Positions 1-13,354 are shown, counted from the stretch's first letter. The stretch: 64,000 nt of DNA from Bimastos eiseni (GCA_959347315.1 OY365807.1:31996204-32060203), one strand, 5' to 3'. Program-made: numbers and translations. Notes: generated from the sequence alone by a model not told the origin.

Positions 1-483
1 TTTTGCGAACTAAATATTTCAAAAACTATCGATGCATTGCTCTTACTGTACAGGGGTGCCTTGTTTGACAAATTATTTTTCTATTCGAGACTAAATTTAA
101 AACATATTCTTTAAAATAATAACTGAAAGTAAAATGATAAATGAAATATATTTTTTCAAATACGTAGGCTACGACTTTGTATACATGTTCGTTTGGTTTC
201 GTTAAACGTAGGCTTACATTGGACATACATGATAGGCCGACAATCTAAATTAACAAACAACAATACGAACTGACCATAAAAGGTTACATTCTTAATAGGT
301 GGTCAATACCTTAATAAATAGATAGTCTGCTCGGGTTTGTACGTTATAAAACAGTAATCAATAATGTACTACCCTCTGAATTTCTAAGCTTGATATTTCA
401 ACAGTATTGAAGATATTCTATTATAACTAAGCGCAGCTCTTACAATAAACCCATGCGCGCACCGTTAAAAGAAACCGATCAAC
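1..483. other. AT-rich non-coding stretch
   Basis: No gene, repeat family or conserved motif recognised. Confidence 0.5.
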
Positions 484-3350
484 AGGCACAGGCGCATACA
501 GCCGCATAAAACGAGCAACAGACCTACGCACTCACAACCGCATCAACCGAGCAACAGACCCACGCACTCACAACCGCATCAACCGAGCAACAGACCCACG
601 CACTCACAACCGCATCAACCGAGCAACAGACCCACGCACTCACAACCGCATCAACCGAGCAACAGACCCACGCACTCACAACCGTATCAACCGAGCAACA
701 GACCCACGCACTCACAACTGCATCAACCGAGCAACAGACGAACGCGCATCAGCTGATCAACAGATCCACGCACACACCGACGCATCAACCGATCAATAGA
801 TACACGCGTACACTGCCGCATCAGCCGATGACCATGCGCACGCGCACACCGTCCCATCAACCGCTCAACAGAAACACGCGCACACAGCCGCATCTACGGA
901 TCAACACACACGCGCCCACTACGCCGAATCAACCGATCAACAGGCACACGCGCACACCGTCGCGTCATCCGACCAAAAGACTCACGGGACAACCGCCGCA
1001 TAAACCGGTCAACAGACTCACGATCACACCGATACGTCAACCGATCAAGAGACACATGCGCACACCGCTGCATCACTCGATCAACAAACACACGCGCACA
1101 CCGCCGCATCGATTGATCAACAAAAACACGCACACACCGCCGCACCAACTGTGCAACAGACGCAAGCGCACTCCGCCGCATCAACCGATCAATATTCACA
1201 CGCGCACAGCTCCGAATCAACCGATCAACAAACACACGCGAACACAGCCGCATCGACTGATCAACAGACTTAAGCGCACACCATCGCATCAATCGATCAA
1301 CAGACACACACGCACGCCGCCGCATCAATCGATCAAAACACACACGCACACACCGCCGCATCAACCGATCAACAGACACACGCGCACGCCGCCGCATCAC
1401 CCGATCAATAGAGTCACGCGCATACCCCCACATCAACCGATCAAAACACACACGCACACACCGCCGCATCACCCGATCAATAGACAAATACGTTTGCACT
1501 GACGCATCAACCGATCAAAAGACCCACACGCGCACACCGCCACATTAACCGATCAACAGACACACGCGCACACCGTCACATCAACCAATCAACAGACTCA
1601 CGCGCCCACCGCCGCATCAACCGATCAAGAGACACACGCGCACGCCACCGCATCACCCGATCAACAAAAACACGCACACACGCTGCATCAACCGATCAAC
1701 AGACAAATACGTTTGCACTGACGCATCAACCGATCAAAAGACCCACACGCGCACACCGCCACATCAACCAATCAACAGACTCACGCGCCCACCGCCGCCT
1801 CAACCGATCAATAGACACACGCACTCACCACCGCCGCATCAACTGCTCAACAGACTCACGTTCACACTGAAGCATCAACCTATCAATAGACCCACACGCG
1901 CGCACCGCCACATTAACCGATCAACAGAGACACGCGCACACCGCCGCATCAATCGATCAACAGATCCACGCGCACACCGCTGCATCAACCGATGAATAGA
2001 CACACGCACACACCGCTGCATCAACCAATCAAGAGACTCACGCGCACACCGTCAAATCAATCGATAAACAGACTCACGCGCACCCCGCGCATCAATCGAT
2101 TAACAGACACACGCGCGAACCGAATTATCTACCGATCAGTAGACCCACACGCCCCCACCGTCACATCGCCCGATACCCAGATGCAAGCACTCCCCGCCAC
2201 AACAACCGACCAACATACACTCTCGCACACCGCCGCGTCAACCGATCAATAGACACACGCACTCACCGCCGCCGCATCAACTGCTCAACAGACACACGTT
2301 CGCACTGAAGCTTCAACCGATCAACAGGCTCACGCTCACACCGCTACATCACCGATCAACAGACTCCCGCGCACACCACCGCATCAACCGATCAACAAGC
2401 TCACGCTCACACCGCTTCATCAACCGATCATTAGCCTCACGCGCACACCGCTGCGTCAATCGATCAACAGACACACGCGTGAACCGAATCATCAACCGAT
2501 CAGTAGACCCACACGCCCACACCGTCACATCAACCGATACCCAGATGCAAGCACTCCCCGCCACAACAACCGACCAACATACACTCTCGCACACCGCCGC
2601 GTCAACCGATCAATAGACACACGCACTCACCGCCGCCGCATCAACTGCTCAACAGACACACGTTCGCACTGAAGCTTCAACCGATCAACAGGCTCACGCT
2701 CACACCGCTACATCACCGATCAACAGACTCCCGCGCACACCACCGCATCAACCGATCAACAAGCTCACGCTCACACCGCTTCATCAACCGATCATTAGAC
2801 TCACGCGCACACCGCTGCGTCAATCGATCAACAGACACACGCGTGAACCGAATCATCAACCGATCAGTAGACCCACACGCCCACACCGTCACATCAACCG
2901 ATACCCAGATGCAAGCACACCCCGCCACAACAACCGATCAACATACACTCTCGCACACCGCCGCGTCAACCGATCAATAGACACACGCACTCACCGCCGC
3001 CGCATCAACTGCTCAACAGACACACGTTCGCACTGAAGCATCAACCTATCAATAGACCCACACGCGCGCACCGCCACATTAGCCGATTAACAGAGACACG
3101 CGCACACCGCTGCATCAGCCGATCAACAGACCCACGCGTACACTGCTGCATCAACTGATCAATAGACACACGCGCACACCGCCAAATCTGCCGATCAACA
3201 GACACTTTCTCATACCGCCGCATCAACCGATCAACTTACTCACGCACACACTGCCGCCTGAACCAATCAACAGACACACGCTCACAGAGCCCCATAAACC
3301 GAGCAACAGAGACACGTAGGCTCCGCCCATTAAACCCATCAACAGACCCA
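484..3350. repeat. CpG-rich 36-bp minisatellite array
   Basis: Contiguous diverged 36-bp units with cores such as CATCAACCGATCAACAGA and CACACGCGCACACCGC. The copies at about 520-735 are nearly identical (six units); later ones are more varied. The unit length is a multiple of three, so open frames run through the array on both strands without being genes. It is much richer in C and CpG than the surroundings. Confidence 0.95.
2108..3048. repeat. 364-bp higher-order repeat inside the minisatellite
   Basis: The marker GATACCCAGATGCAAGCAC recurs at 2172, 2536 and 2900, exactly 364 bp apart, with nearly identical sequence between. The third unit breaks off near 3048 into a block resembling 1858-1945. 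Confidence 0.9.
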
Positions 3351-4960
3351 CGTGAGAACAGACGCATGTACAGGTCAGGAGACTAGCGCAATTGTATCAA
3401 TTTGTTAGGGTTGTAACATTGCCTCTTATATATTGTCAGTATATAGGAGGTTGTAAGCTACGGTTGATAACTTACGTGTGCGGTGCCAAGATTACGTCCT
3501 GGTTCAAAGACGTTTGGAGCCGCTAATCAATAGAAAAATTTTCTTGCTCTGTAGTGAAGTATTCTAATCCTAGGCTCATTAGCTGTTCAAAGCCATTCTT
3601 ACAGGAATTTAGAGTAAAGAATTATTTATGTGAACACAGATCTATGTGAACACAGATCTATAGTTATTATCGTTTAGGCCTAATAAGAGTAGCCCCCTAC
3701 TTTCGATTACCGCCACTAGTATCAAAGAAAGCAAACTGAGGATTTGAAACTTTAGTGACTGGTTCTGTAGCGACTTAGAATGCCTTCGTAGGCCATATAA
3801 AGGTCAGCAGAGGATATAGCACATTATAATCATTAATTTTCAGTCAGACGCTTGTGGAAGAAGTCAGATAATAACAAAATATACAATTATACCGATTACA
3901 CGATTACTTAGTTCTCGTGTTGAAGTAAGAAGAGGCATGCCTCGTCTGATTCTTGTATCGTCTTGAGAGTTATGCTGAGGCACTCCCCTCGTCTTGCATC
4001 ATCCTGGCTACGGGTCTGGTTGTCTGTTTGGTCTTTTCAATCACCATTGATTTTCTCTGCGTTGATCAATCTTCAAACTTACTGATTCCGAGTCGCCACT
4101 GAGACTTTATTTTGAAATGGGTTGAGTCCGAGCCGTGTCTGTAAACCCGATGTTAATAAATTAACAAATGCGTTTCCACAACATTAGCCTATAGGTCTAT
4201 TTTGATAAAGACTTTGTGCCTGTACGGATCGATCGTGCCTTCAGTAGACCTAACCTGCGCATGAAACTTAAGCCAATAGGTTAGTTGCAAATACTTTTAT
4301 ACTTTCACCAGCTGCATTTGATATGCCTAGTTCAAAACAGTGTAAGTCGGTAACTGAGCTTTGCATAAATTTTCTCTAATTTTATATCGTTTATTGGAAA
4401 ACATTTATCGCTGTCAAAACGCAGAGACTTACAAATTAATATGAACAAAAAAGCATACTAGTTATAGACAAGTTTGTATAGTTTATATAGTGTTAATCTT
4501 CTGCCATTCACATCGGATCGACACGCAGGTGGACAATAATGAGGTAATGAAAATTACACGAACATGACTAGGATGAGAAATGAAAATATGCAAAATTGGT
4601 GACCTTAAGATGACAGGCGATTTAGATGAATCGTGCAGCCATGAACGACGCAGGTCACTCCAGAAGAAACACCATCTAAAGTGAGTCTATGTGTAATTTT
4701 TTTTATATGCAGAGCATTTCGTCACAGCGGAATACATTTGCTATACAACTATAGTATAGAGTCAATTTGCATAGCTTAATTGGGCGCTTGGCCAATTAAA
4801 AAATCATTCGTGTAGAAATCCTTGACTTGTCGTTACTTAACTACATATATGTATGTGGATCAATAAAGTCATTTATAGCTTTCTCTCAGGTTGCAGGCTT
4901 ACAAAGGACCTTACGTCAGCTTATTCTTCTTGACGCGAGACTTACGACCAGCAGACAATC
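3351..4960. other. Non-coding stretch, nothing recognised
   Basis: AT-rich, with a small direct repeat of TATGTGAACACAGATC near 3629-3660 only. No exon-like conserved frame seen. Confidence 0.5.
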
Positions 4961-4964
4961 TTAA

Positions 4965-5110
4965 ATAGTTATTATATATATAATAGATACACAATATATA
5001 TGTATATATTTTACAATAATATATAATATATATATATATTATTGTAAAGCGCCCATGTAGCGGCTGCGTTACGACGCTGTAGAAATAATAATAATCAATG
5101 GCGCAGCAAA
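4965..5110 (+). repeat. TA-rich repeat and LINE/SINE-like 3' tail
   Basis: A TA run is followed by AAAGCGCCCATGTAGCGGC and a short AATAATAAT tail. The same tail type recurs near 12668 and 24870. Confidence 0.4.
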
Positions 5111-5488
5111 TGTTGTGCAATGCTATATAAGAACTTATTACGAGCTCAGTTGGTCATCATTCGATGTCCCTCCTCTTCCTCCACCAATTCCTGATCCTCT
5201 CCTTCCTCCTCCCTCCTCCTCTACTTTCTTTTCTTCCTAGAATCGACACTTCCGTTGATTGGCGGAAGTCGGAACAATTGAAGATTCCATCTGACTTATA
5301 ATGTAGTCGTATATACACAGTGTGTGTGCGTGATATTTTTTTGATTTGCTAAAATCGTGATAACCCTACATGTATACGTGGGTTCACAAGTGTAAGTAAA
5401 AGAGAATAAGCCTATATTTGCATCTACACATTCCCTCATAATATCGCTAATTAGCCATCATGTGGGTGTGTGAATATATGCAGCGTGC

Positions 5489-5489
<1 letters not shown>

Positions 5490-5575
<86 letters not shown>

Positions 5576-5608
5576 TACATGTATATATATTATATATATA
5601 TATATATG
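5490..5608. repeat. (CT)n-(AT)n compound microsatellite
   Basis: About 24 CT repeats run directly into about 16 AT repeats, with a second TA run after a short GTACATACAT spacer. Confidence 0.95.
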
Positions 5609-6409
5609 TAGAGAGAGCAGATATATATATATTGGTGGAGACCTTAACATGCACATCGGTCGCAGAACATGGATCGGGTTGTCCAATGATGGGTGCCATG
5701 TCTGCTCTGGTATAGCGTAAAAAAAGCAGCGTAAGAAATGTTTGAGATCTGTGAGTGGAAATAAAGAGAATAGTGTGCCGAGGGACTCGGGTAAGTTTTG
5801 CCAACACGATCGAAGGCCTCCTTCGTTTTCAGATTTGTAGGTATCCACTCCAGGCAGAATCGGAGATTTGTTTACGGAGCAATCAATCTTGACCTTTCCT
5901 TTTTGCCGAATCTTAGCCGACCCGCTGTTGCAACTTAGTAATATTTCTGATTGCCATATAGCTCATTGCCTCGATTTGTCTGATTTATAGGCTCTTTGCT
6001 TCTCACGCCCTTAGCCAATGCGGAAAGCATACGAACTAAATTCAGGACTGCAACCTAACTGAGAACTAATATAGAGAAGGCACTCATCTTCGGACGAATT
6101 ACGAAGCGTTGGAAGACTTGAATCTGAGAATTGAGCTCTTGTCTCAGAAACAGCTTAATAATCACGACGAAACCCATTGTGTCGGCGGTAGGACTATTCT
6201 ACTTGCGCGTAAATGTTCGTCAAATTTGCACTTCTTAATCGCATGTTTAGTCAAACTCTGACCGTATTTGATTTATTGCGACTACATTGGATGTTTTGTA
6301 TAGGCCCTATTTGTGATTCAAATATTTTATGTGAGTTAATTTATATAAAACCTTAGATTATTATAAGCCGAACTCGTATAATAATTATATATAGACTATA
6401 TATAAATAC

Positions 6410-6454
<45 letters not shown>
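6410..6454. repeat. (TA)n-(GA)n compound microsatellite
   Basis: TA repeats change to GA repeats; mirror type of the CT/AT array at 5490. Confidence 0.9.
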
Positions 6455-6852
6455 CATCGTTCTTAGCGCTGGTACTTGAGCTGGACAGCTGAATAGAACC
6501 AACTGATGATCCTTCAGCGCTTGAGCTGCGGCTGCACGCATTATCCTCCTGCCGTTTATGCCGTTATTTGTCATCGGTTGACCCGGTTGCTATGAGAGAC
6601 GACCCCGGCAGTTGACCCCAAGCGCACAATAGCTTTTGACCAGAACGTTTGTCTTTGTTCCGTCCGTCCACCTCTGCCAATAATGGTCAATAATTCCCCC
6701 TACTCACCAGGCAAGCCAACCACTCAGGCAAGGAATCTTCCTCTAAAGCGGTCGGTCTGTCAATCTGTCTTTCCTGCTTCGTTGCTCTGCCTCCCAGACA
6801 TTAATCTCTCCGTCTGTGCCCCGTATTTCTCTCTTTGTCTCTCTCACTGTAT

Positions 6853-6889
6853 CTCTGTCTGTCTGTCTGTCTGTCTGTGTCTGTCTGTT
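6853..6889. repeat. (CTGT)n microsatellite
   Basis: Tandem CTGT units in a pyrimidine-rich stretch (6720-6890) with no gene. Confidence 0.9.
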
Positions 6890-7437
6890 TATATGCGCGC
6901 GCCTGGATGTAGTTGCTTCTAATTAAAACTGCAGACTGTCCAGTGTCTATCTTTCCCGGTCGGCCATAATAAGCACAGAGGCGTCTGTTTGCCTACATAT
7001 GTATGTGTCGATCTGTTCAGTGGAAGCGTCTTTGTATGCTCTTCCCTCCTCTTCGCTATTCTCCTCCACCACATAACAATGAACAATTGGCGCTCTAAGA
7101 ATCAACAATCAGACGAAGTCTCTTCTATATTGCCGTTGGCAAACAGACGTATACGAATAACTAAGGAAGCCACAGATTGTATTATCAATATGAAGTGTAC
7201 ATACACGCACGCGCACACAGACACACGCGTACGGGTATACATACGAACACATGTACAAGAGATCCGTCACGTGTGTTTCTATAAATGGCTTGATTAGACT
7301 GAGATATAGCAATAATTAAGAGCGTATACATTTCTAGGACTACAATGTGTCCGTCATTGCTGTACAAGTGCCAACAGATAGGAAAGGAATAATTATTCAC
7401 TGAATGCAGTGATGTGCACAAATGAAGGATGGAGGGT

Positions 7438-7682
7438 ATGTATGCATGTTATGTATATATGCGTGCATATACATACATATGTATGCACACACATGTACAA
7501 ACATACATACATACATAGTAATACATACATACATACATACATACACACATACATAGTAATACATACACACATACATAGTAATACATACACACATACATAC
7601 ATACATACATACATGCATGCATGTATGTGCATATGTATGCATGCATGTATGTATGTACGGGTAGATATGTATGTATGTATGA
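7438..7682. repeat. (ATAC)n / (ATGT)n microsatellite cluster
   Basis: Runs of CATA/ATAC with interruptions such as TAGTAATACATAC, changing to the complementary GTAT at the right end, so the ends could fold back on each other. Confidence 0.9.
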
Positions 7683-8130
7683 CAGAATAAAGTATGGAAT
7701 GAAACTATAGTGATAGAATACAGTACGGAATAAAACAATATAGTGATGTAATAAAGCTTGGCATGAAACTTAAGCAACCATCTACACTCTACATACAAGC
7801 TTATTCACTACTCACCAGCACCATATCAGATCAAGAGTGTGATAGTCAGGTTGTTCGGTTGGTGTCAGTTGGGGAGACACTATGGTGCCATGGTGGAAGC
7901 TGTTCGTGATGGTAGTCAGAGGATGGTGCAGGAATGAAATCTGCATGTGAAAGAGCTTGAAAGAGCGGGATTCAGCCGAGTGTGGAATGCTGCAGCAAAC
8001 GGAAGAAATGGGAAGCACTAATACTGATAAGCAAGGATGAGGAATGAGCAAAGAGCTAGGCCGATTATTATTATTCATTTGAATAGGTCACACCATTTCA
8101 GGTCTCGATGTACATGCAGTTCCAGGCCAT

Positions 8131-8207
8131 GATAAATCTCCGATAAATCTCCGATAAATCTCCGATAAATCTCCGATAAATCTCCGATAAATCTCCGATA
8201 AATCTCC
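8131..8207. repeat. Seven perfect 11-bp tandem repeats
   Basis: GATAAATCTCC repeated seven times without change (starts 8131, 8142 ... 8197). On the minus strand every frame stays open, giving an 11-residue periodic peptide that is not considered real. Confidence 0.95.
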
Positions 8208-8545
8208 GATATGTACGAGCGGCTGCAGAATCTGAGAGAGAGAGGAGGAGACTGGAGGTCCAGACACAGAGGTAAGATGAACGAGTAGATCTGAGCTGGT
8301 TCATTTGCGAAGGGGTTGCAAATGTGAGAGGGTTGAGAGTTCTGATAACCGATGTGCCAAGACATCTTAGACATCCAAAGAGTGCAATAAAAGACATTAG
8401 ATTTATACACGTTATAAAGGACAAAGTGTTGTCTCTTCAAATCAAGTCCTATTGGCCGATGAAATAAGCGAACTGTCCTGATTCACTACGTAGCTACTAA
8501 TATATATAGCCACTATATCGTAATTATCACTGTAATAATTGGGAT

Positions 8546-8760
8546 GCGGTGGCATAGCGGCATGTTTCTGTGCCATACAATCGAAGGGTCTCAGGTTCAA
8601 ACCCACCTCAAGTCACTGTATAGTGAACTTGGACAATTTGCTCACCCATAATAATTGTCTGTGAAGAAGGCAACAGAAAACCATCTAACTCACCAAAATG
8701 CCAATGGACTTGCTTTTATCATCATCACCACCACCACCACCACCACCACCACCATCATCG
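8546..8760 (+). mobile_element. tRNA-headed SINE
   Basis: Starts GGATGCGGTGGCATAGCGG (box A like), followed by GGTTCAAACCC (box B), then a tRNA-unrelated body and a (CAC)/(CAT) tail. There is no clover-leaf acceptor stem, so not a tRNA gene. Confidence 0.6.
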
Positions 8761-9069
8761 CAATTGTAATCGCGAGTAGAGATTTTGAATGGACACTATG
8801 TTAAGCTCACATTGATTTATTGAATGAATTTATAGTGCTATGTCTAGAGAAACTCCTCATTGATGCTGTAGTCAGTGACATGCAGGAAGAATCATAATGA
8901 GGTAAGAAATGCAGCTCTTAGACTTGCCAGAGAGGTTAAAGTAGAAGACAGATGTGAGAGGCTTTGTTACCCAGATGCAGTGAATATAATCAATGTACAG
9001 TTTTGTTACAAAGCTGAAAGAATTGATAATTTCAATCCAATAACATTCTTACAAACGGTTGAGTAAGTT

Positions 9070-10057
9070 GAAGTCAAAAGATCAACATTATTTCATCTCT
9101 GTATTTGGCTGAATCTAATTTTCACAGGATTATCTTGACACAAAGACAGGTTATTTCATCTTTGGCATGACAGCCAAACCGCACCTAAATTGTTCAAAGA
9201 CATGCAAGGCTAACCTTTGATAATCTGCTAATACCTGTGAAGTCAATCCTACGTGCCTGAGTAAAATATACAAAATTATGACAATTCATGCCAATCCATG
9301 ATAAGTTAGTTCACACTATGACAAAAATGCAGAATTATGATACTGTAAGTTCATATAAAATTATGAAACGTCAAAACACAACATAAAATAATATTAGCAT
9401 TATGAAAAATTTATTACCGTTTTGGCTAAAAACTACCAATAATGACATAATTTAGTAATCAATCATAAAAAGTAATATGAAATTATGATAGATTCATAAA
9501 GGTCTCAGACTGACTTTTGCAGAATAAATTAAAATATAAATATGGTAATTTAAATTCATATACTGGCAAAGTACTATAGATCACAATATTGGCCTTCCTT
9601 GCAATATAATAATCATATTTCTACAGTTCAAATGTCTATCCGCACGAATGCTCAATGTACCAGCAAGAGTGCCAACCTAATCTCTATCCTGACAGCAATC
9701 ATTCTTTGCAATAATAATTATGAACAATAAATAGCCTATAGTTAGTAATCTCCAAACTTCTAAAGTGCCAAAATTTTTCCAGGAACTGATGGTCCAGGAT
9801 CAAATGGTCCAGGATCGTTATCGATATAACACCACAGCCAAGTAATTCCAGAGGTGGTGGCTGTCAAGTTAAACCCATTCAACGTTTGATATTATGATTA
9901 TCCACTTCTAACCACATTTAGGTCCGTCAGACAAAAGGCTGTAAACTCAGTCATTATAAAATAACAAGACAAACACAAACCTTAACTATGTGCAAAGCTA
10001 AGCAGCACAAGCTGACAGCATGATTCATATTTTTCTCAACAGTCAATGATAATTATG
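9070..10057. other. Non-coding stretch, nothing recognised
   Basis: AT-rich with scattered AAAATTATGA-like words; no conserved frame or clear repeat boundary seen. Confidence 0.4.
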
Positions 10058-10059
10058 TA

Positions 10060-11232
10060 GCGTGACACAAAAGTTCGTTCACCGTTTTCAAACTTAAATA
10101 TCTCGGTAAAAATGATTTAAATCTCTTTAATATTTTAAAGCATTTACAGGACTCACGTGTAAAATAGCCCTAACAATATGTTAAATGACTTGACAGTGTA
10201 CACCTCGGTGCGCAATGTGCATTTCTGGTTCGTGCCGCCTGGATATGACGTCACCATTATTCACGCCGCTTAATTGAGTAAAAATTGGAGCCTGGACACT
10301 GGACTGTGGAAGACTGGTCTAATGATTTGTTTACCAATGAGTCACCATTCAAGTTCAAGGTGATTTATGTAAAAATTGCACAAAATGCCAATGTTTGGGG
10401 TTCACAGGAGGAAAGCCTGTTCCACAGATGAAGTCTAGTCCATCAGTGATGATGTGAGGTGGTATGACGGCCTTCACTTTGTGCCAAATTGTACCAGACT
10501 GAACTCGCAGTACTACATTACAAACATTCTCCAGCAATACCTGAAGCCAGCGTTCGAGAGACAATCAGACAAAGACAGTGTTATGCAACGAAAGTTATTT
10601 GTTGGCAATGATCTTGGGAGTATTTCAGAAGGATGGTGCATGCTGACATACATCAGCTGTGACGACAAAGTGGCTAGACTGCAAACTTCGGTCAAGCATA
10701 AAGCTGAAGGATTAGACACCAAAACTCTCCGGATCTCTCTCCTATTGAGCACTTGTGGAGTATAATGTCTCTTGGTGTTTATAAAGATCCTGAGTCAAAA
10801 AACGTTGATCAGCTCAAACGTTGCCTCCAACTTGCATGAACATCGATAGAAGTTTGGACACTTCAGTTGCTGATTCAGTCAAAACCATATAGAATCGGAG
10901 CCATCATCAAGCAGCACGAACATACTGTACGCTAATAACCTACATCTGTATTACCTAAGTAACACTATTGTGTTATGGTCTAGTAGACCGTATATTTGTT
11001 TGCAGTGACATTATAACGAACAAACTGTATCGTATTGCAGTTTTTTTCCGGGGAAACTGGTCCTGTTCAATTTTTTTATATATACTGGCAACCAAGGACT
11101 GGATCAATGCCAAATTTGTTCCAGTATCTTTCATTTGAGTAGTGTATGCACTGACAAAATATCAGAAACAAATATTAAGCCCTCACTGAGAAAACACATT
11201 TTGAAAATAGTGAACGAACTTTTGTGTCCCCC
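10060..11232 (+). mobile_element. Degenerate Tc1/mariner transposon with intact ends
   Basis: The 1,173-bp element is flanked by TA on both sides (10058-10059, 11233-11234). Terminal inverted repeats share ACACAAAAGTTCGTTCAC. Inside are broken pieces of a transposase-like frame, e.g. FQKDGAC followed by KWLDC (like the DGAPCH...WL region of Tc1 transposases). Many stops and frameshifts make it inactive. Confidence 0.85.
10320..10900 (+). pseudogene. Broken Tc1/mariner transposase
   Basis: Fragments in two frames resemble the C-terminal half of the catalytic domain. No frame exceeds about 100 codons and the conserved acidic residues cannot be followed in one frame. The N-terminal DNA-binding half is missing. 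Confidence 0.6.
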
Positions 11233-11825
11233 TATCTAATGCGTAGCAACATGCCAACAACATCTCAAACTCCAACATGTTAATATCAACATAACGTATA
11301 CATATTTCATTATTCAAACTGACACAAGGCAGTACTGTTACAAGTCAGAGTATAAATGAATGATAACAAGTTATTACATGAGTCGATAACTGTACGGCAG
11401 CCATGCAAGGTGCCCATCACACCCTTCTGCTAATATTACCATCAATGTCCAGCGAATGAAAGGCTGAGACGACCTTTGGGGGGTATAGGGAATTGATCCT
11501 GGGTCCCAAGCTGATCATCTGCTCTTCACACCAGAGTATTACCATTGCTATAGGCCAACTAAACTGGCCTAATATCAGGAAGTATTGTGTTCAGATGAGT
11601 ATTTCTCTGCACCAATTAAATCTCCTCAAAAACGTGTGCAGTAACAATGAGAATAGAACTCTTGCCATCCAATCAGCTGACATAAATAATTGACTGCGTG
11701 TTCATTGAGCACCCATGTACGATGTCCACATTGGCTGGATATAAAAGCACAAACATTAAAACTTTTTATTAGCCATAGTATTTAAATGAAGAATTGCTCT
11801 ATTAGACTGAACTGCAGACATAATT

Positions 11826-12308
11826 AGGGCCCATCCATATATTACGTATGCAAAAAAATTGGATTTTTGGAGCCCCTCCCCTGTTGCAACGCGTACATTT
11901 CGTGGAGCCCTGCCCATGCGTACGTACATCTGAGCTCTACACCCCCATTGTAAAGGTTAAATAGCCAAAGGCCATAGGACATTGATTTTACCATAGGCTA
12001 TTTACTTTTGTTAAGCATCATATTTAACAGCTTAAATTTGCTAACTGTTTTAAAGAAATAAAACACTAACAAGACTTGCATTCTGAAAAGTATTTATGCT
12101 ACATAAAATTGATTAAGCATAAATATATAGTCTTTGATTAGGTTTACAGTTCTGATTTCAATATTCCGTATTGTGGACGTCATAGTTAGACAGTTATATT
12201 TGTGTACGTACACATTCTTTGGACCTCCTTCCCCCTCCACTGTACACAAAATCGCCAAAATTCGACATCCCCTCCCCTCGCTGCGTACGTAATATGTTTC
12301 TGGCCCCT
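11826..12308. mobile_element. Non-autonomous DNA element with terminal inverted repeats
   Basis: Left end GGGCCCATCCATATATTACG and, on the opposite strand, right end GGGGCCAGAAACATATTACG. Both are followed by CGTA-rich and CCCCTCCCC motifs. No coding capacity. The superfamily is not assigned. Confidence 0.6.
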
Positions 12309-12667
12309 TACTGAAACTTCAGCTAGAATCACAGAATAAAGATGTAATACAGAAGCTTGGTCAACAAAATGCACAATTGAGCATCTGTTAAAATGCTTGG
12401 TCCCACCCACTCTACACTACATTAGTTAAAAATGTTACAACAACTGATTGTACGGAACATCTGCTCAAAAGGTTTGGTCCCGCCCACTTCACACTATGGC
12501 AGTTCACAAAAAGATTACAAAAACGGAATGTATATAAAACAGGAAACTGAGTTGCACTGGAACATTATGTAAGAAGAAAACCACTCACAGATGATCAAAG
12601 TCATGCACATTGGATGATGGATGGTACATGAAGCAAATGGAACAACATTGTGAGCTTTAGTTGTTTG

Positions 12668-12740
12668 TGAGGTGCCCTTGTAGCGATATGGCCATGTTAT
12701 GGCGCCATATAAATTGTCGTTATTATTATTATTATTTCGT
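12668..12740 (+). mobile_element. LINE/SINE 3' tail with (ATT)n
   Basis: Reads GCCCTTGTAGCGATATGGCC, then GGCGCCATATAAATTG and an ATT run. The same type of tail is at 24870-24945. Confidence 0.5.
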
Positions 12741-13354
12741 ACTACCTGAGAACGGAAAAATTTCATAGAAGAAAAGAGCTGACACATCATCATCAGGCAC
12801 AGGAATAATGTAAATATTACCAAGGGCACAGCCATCATGGAATCTTGTAGTAGCACCGTTGGTCAACTGCGCTGCATCGTTTGAGTATAATTATGTGAAT
12901 GACATCATGAATAAATTGAGCTGCTGACGGAATGAACACAAGTTCTGCCTGACTTGAAAAAGCAACATATCTAAATAACGTAACAGAACTGATGAGTATT
13001 TCAATCCTACAGACCAGAAACCACAGATTTATACACAGATAAACGACAAAACACCGAGACGGATAGAGCACACAGAGACATAAAACATTGACAGATGCTA
13101 GATATAACTGATTGGCTGGATAGATATGAGTTCCCCAAATGTACACTGCTGTCATGATAATGGTCATCTAAAGCGATGATGATAATGATGATGATGATCA
13201 CAACAACAACAGCATTTATGATGATGAGAACATGAATTAATGGACATCACATTTGCACAGTCAATCGAATCTCTGTTTTGCTCTTTAAGTTTCTGTTTAT
13301 ATGCAACATGCACAACAATTTCTAAACAGTTTTTTCATGACTTCATAGGACAGC

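Noticed and set aside
520..735. CRISPR-like array of 36-bp direct repeats
   Set aside because: Units are contiguous with no spacers, and the window is an animal genome with introns.
828..1502. Open frames of about 200 codons on both strands of the minisatellite
   Set aside because: They are a consequence of a 36-bp (multiple of three) repeat. The peptides are simple periodic repeats and overlap on opposite strands.
5451..5848. Frames of 80-120 codons over CT/AT repeats
   Set aside because: Low-complexity translation of microsatellites only.
7393..7798. Frames rich in YVCM over ATAC repeats
   Set aside because: Translation of simple repeats in both directions, no domain.
8098..8440. Frame with an 11-residue periodic peptide
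   Set aside because: Produced by the 11-bp tandem repeat.
8546..8620. tRNA gene
   Set aside because: Box A and B are present but the acceptor and anticodon arms do not pair and a SINE body and tail follow. The same applies at 20900, 21240, 49482 and 50588.
12515..13201. Minus-strand frames of 60-113 codons downstream of the cadherin stop
   Set aside because: No start context, no domains, and composition like the surrounding non-coding DNA.
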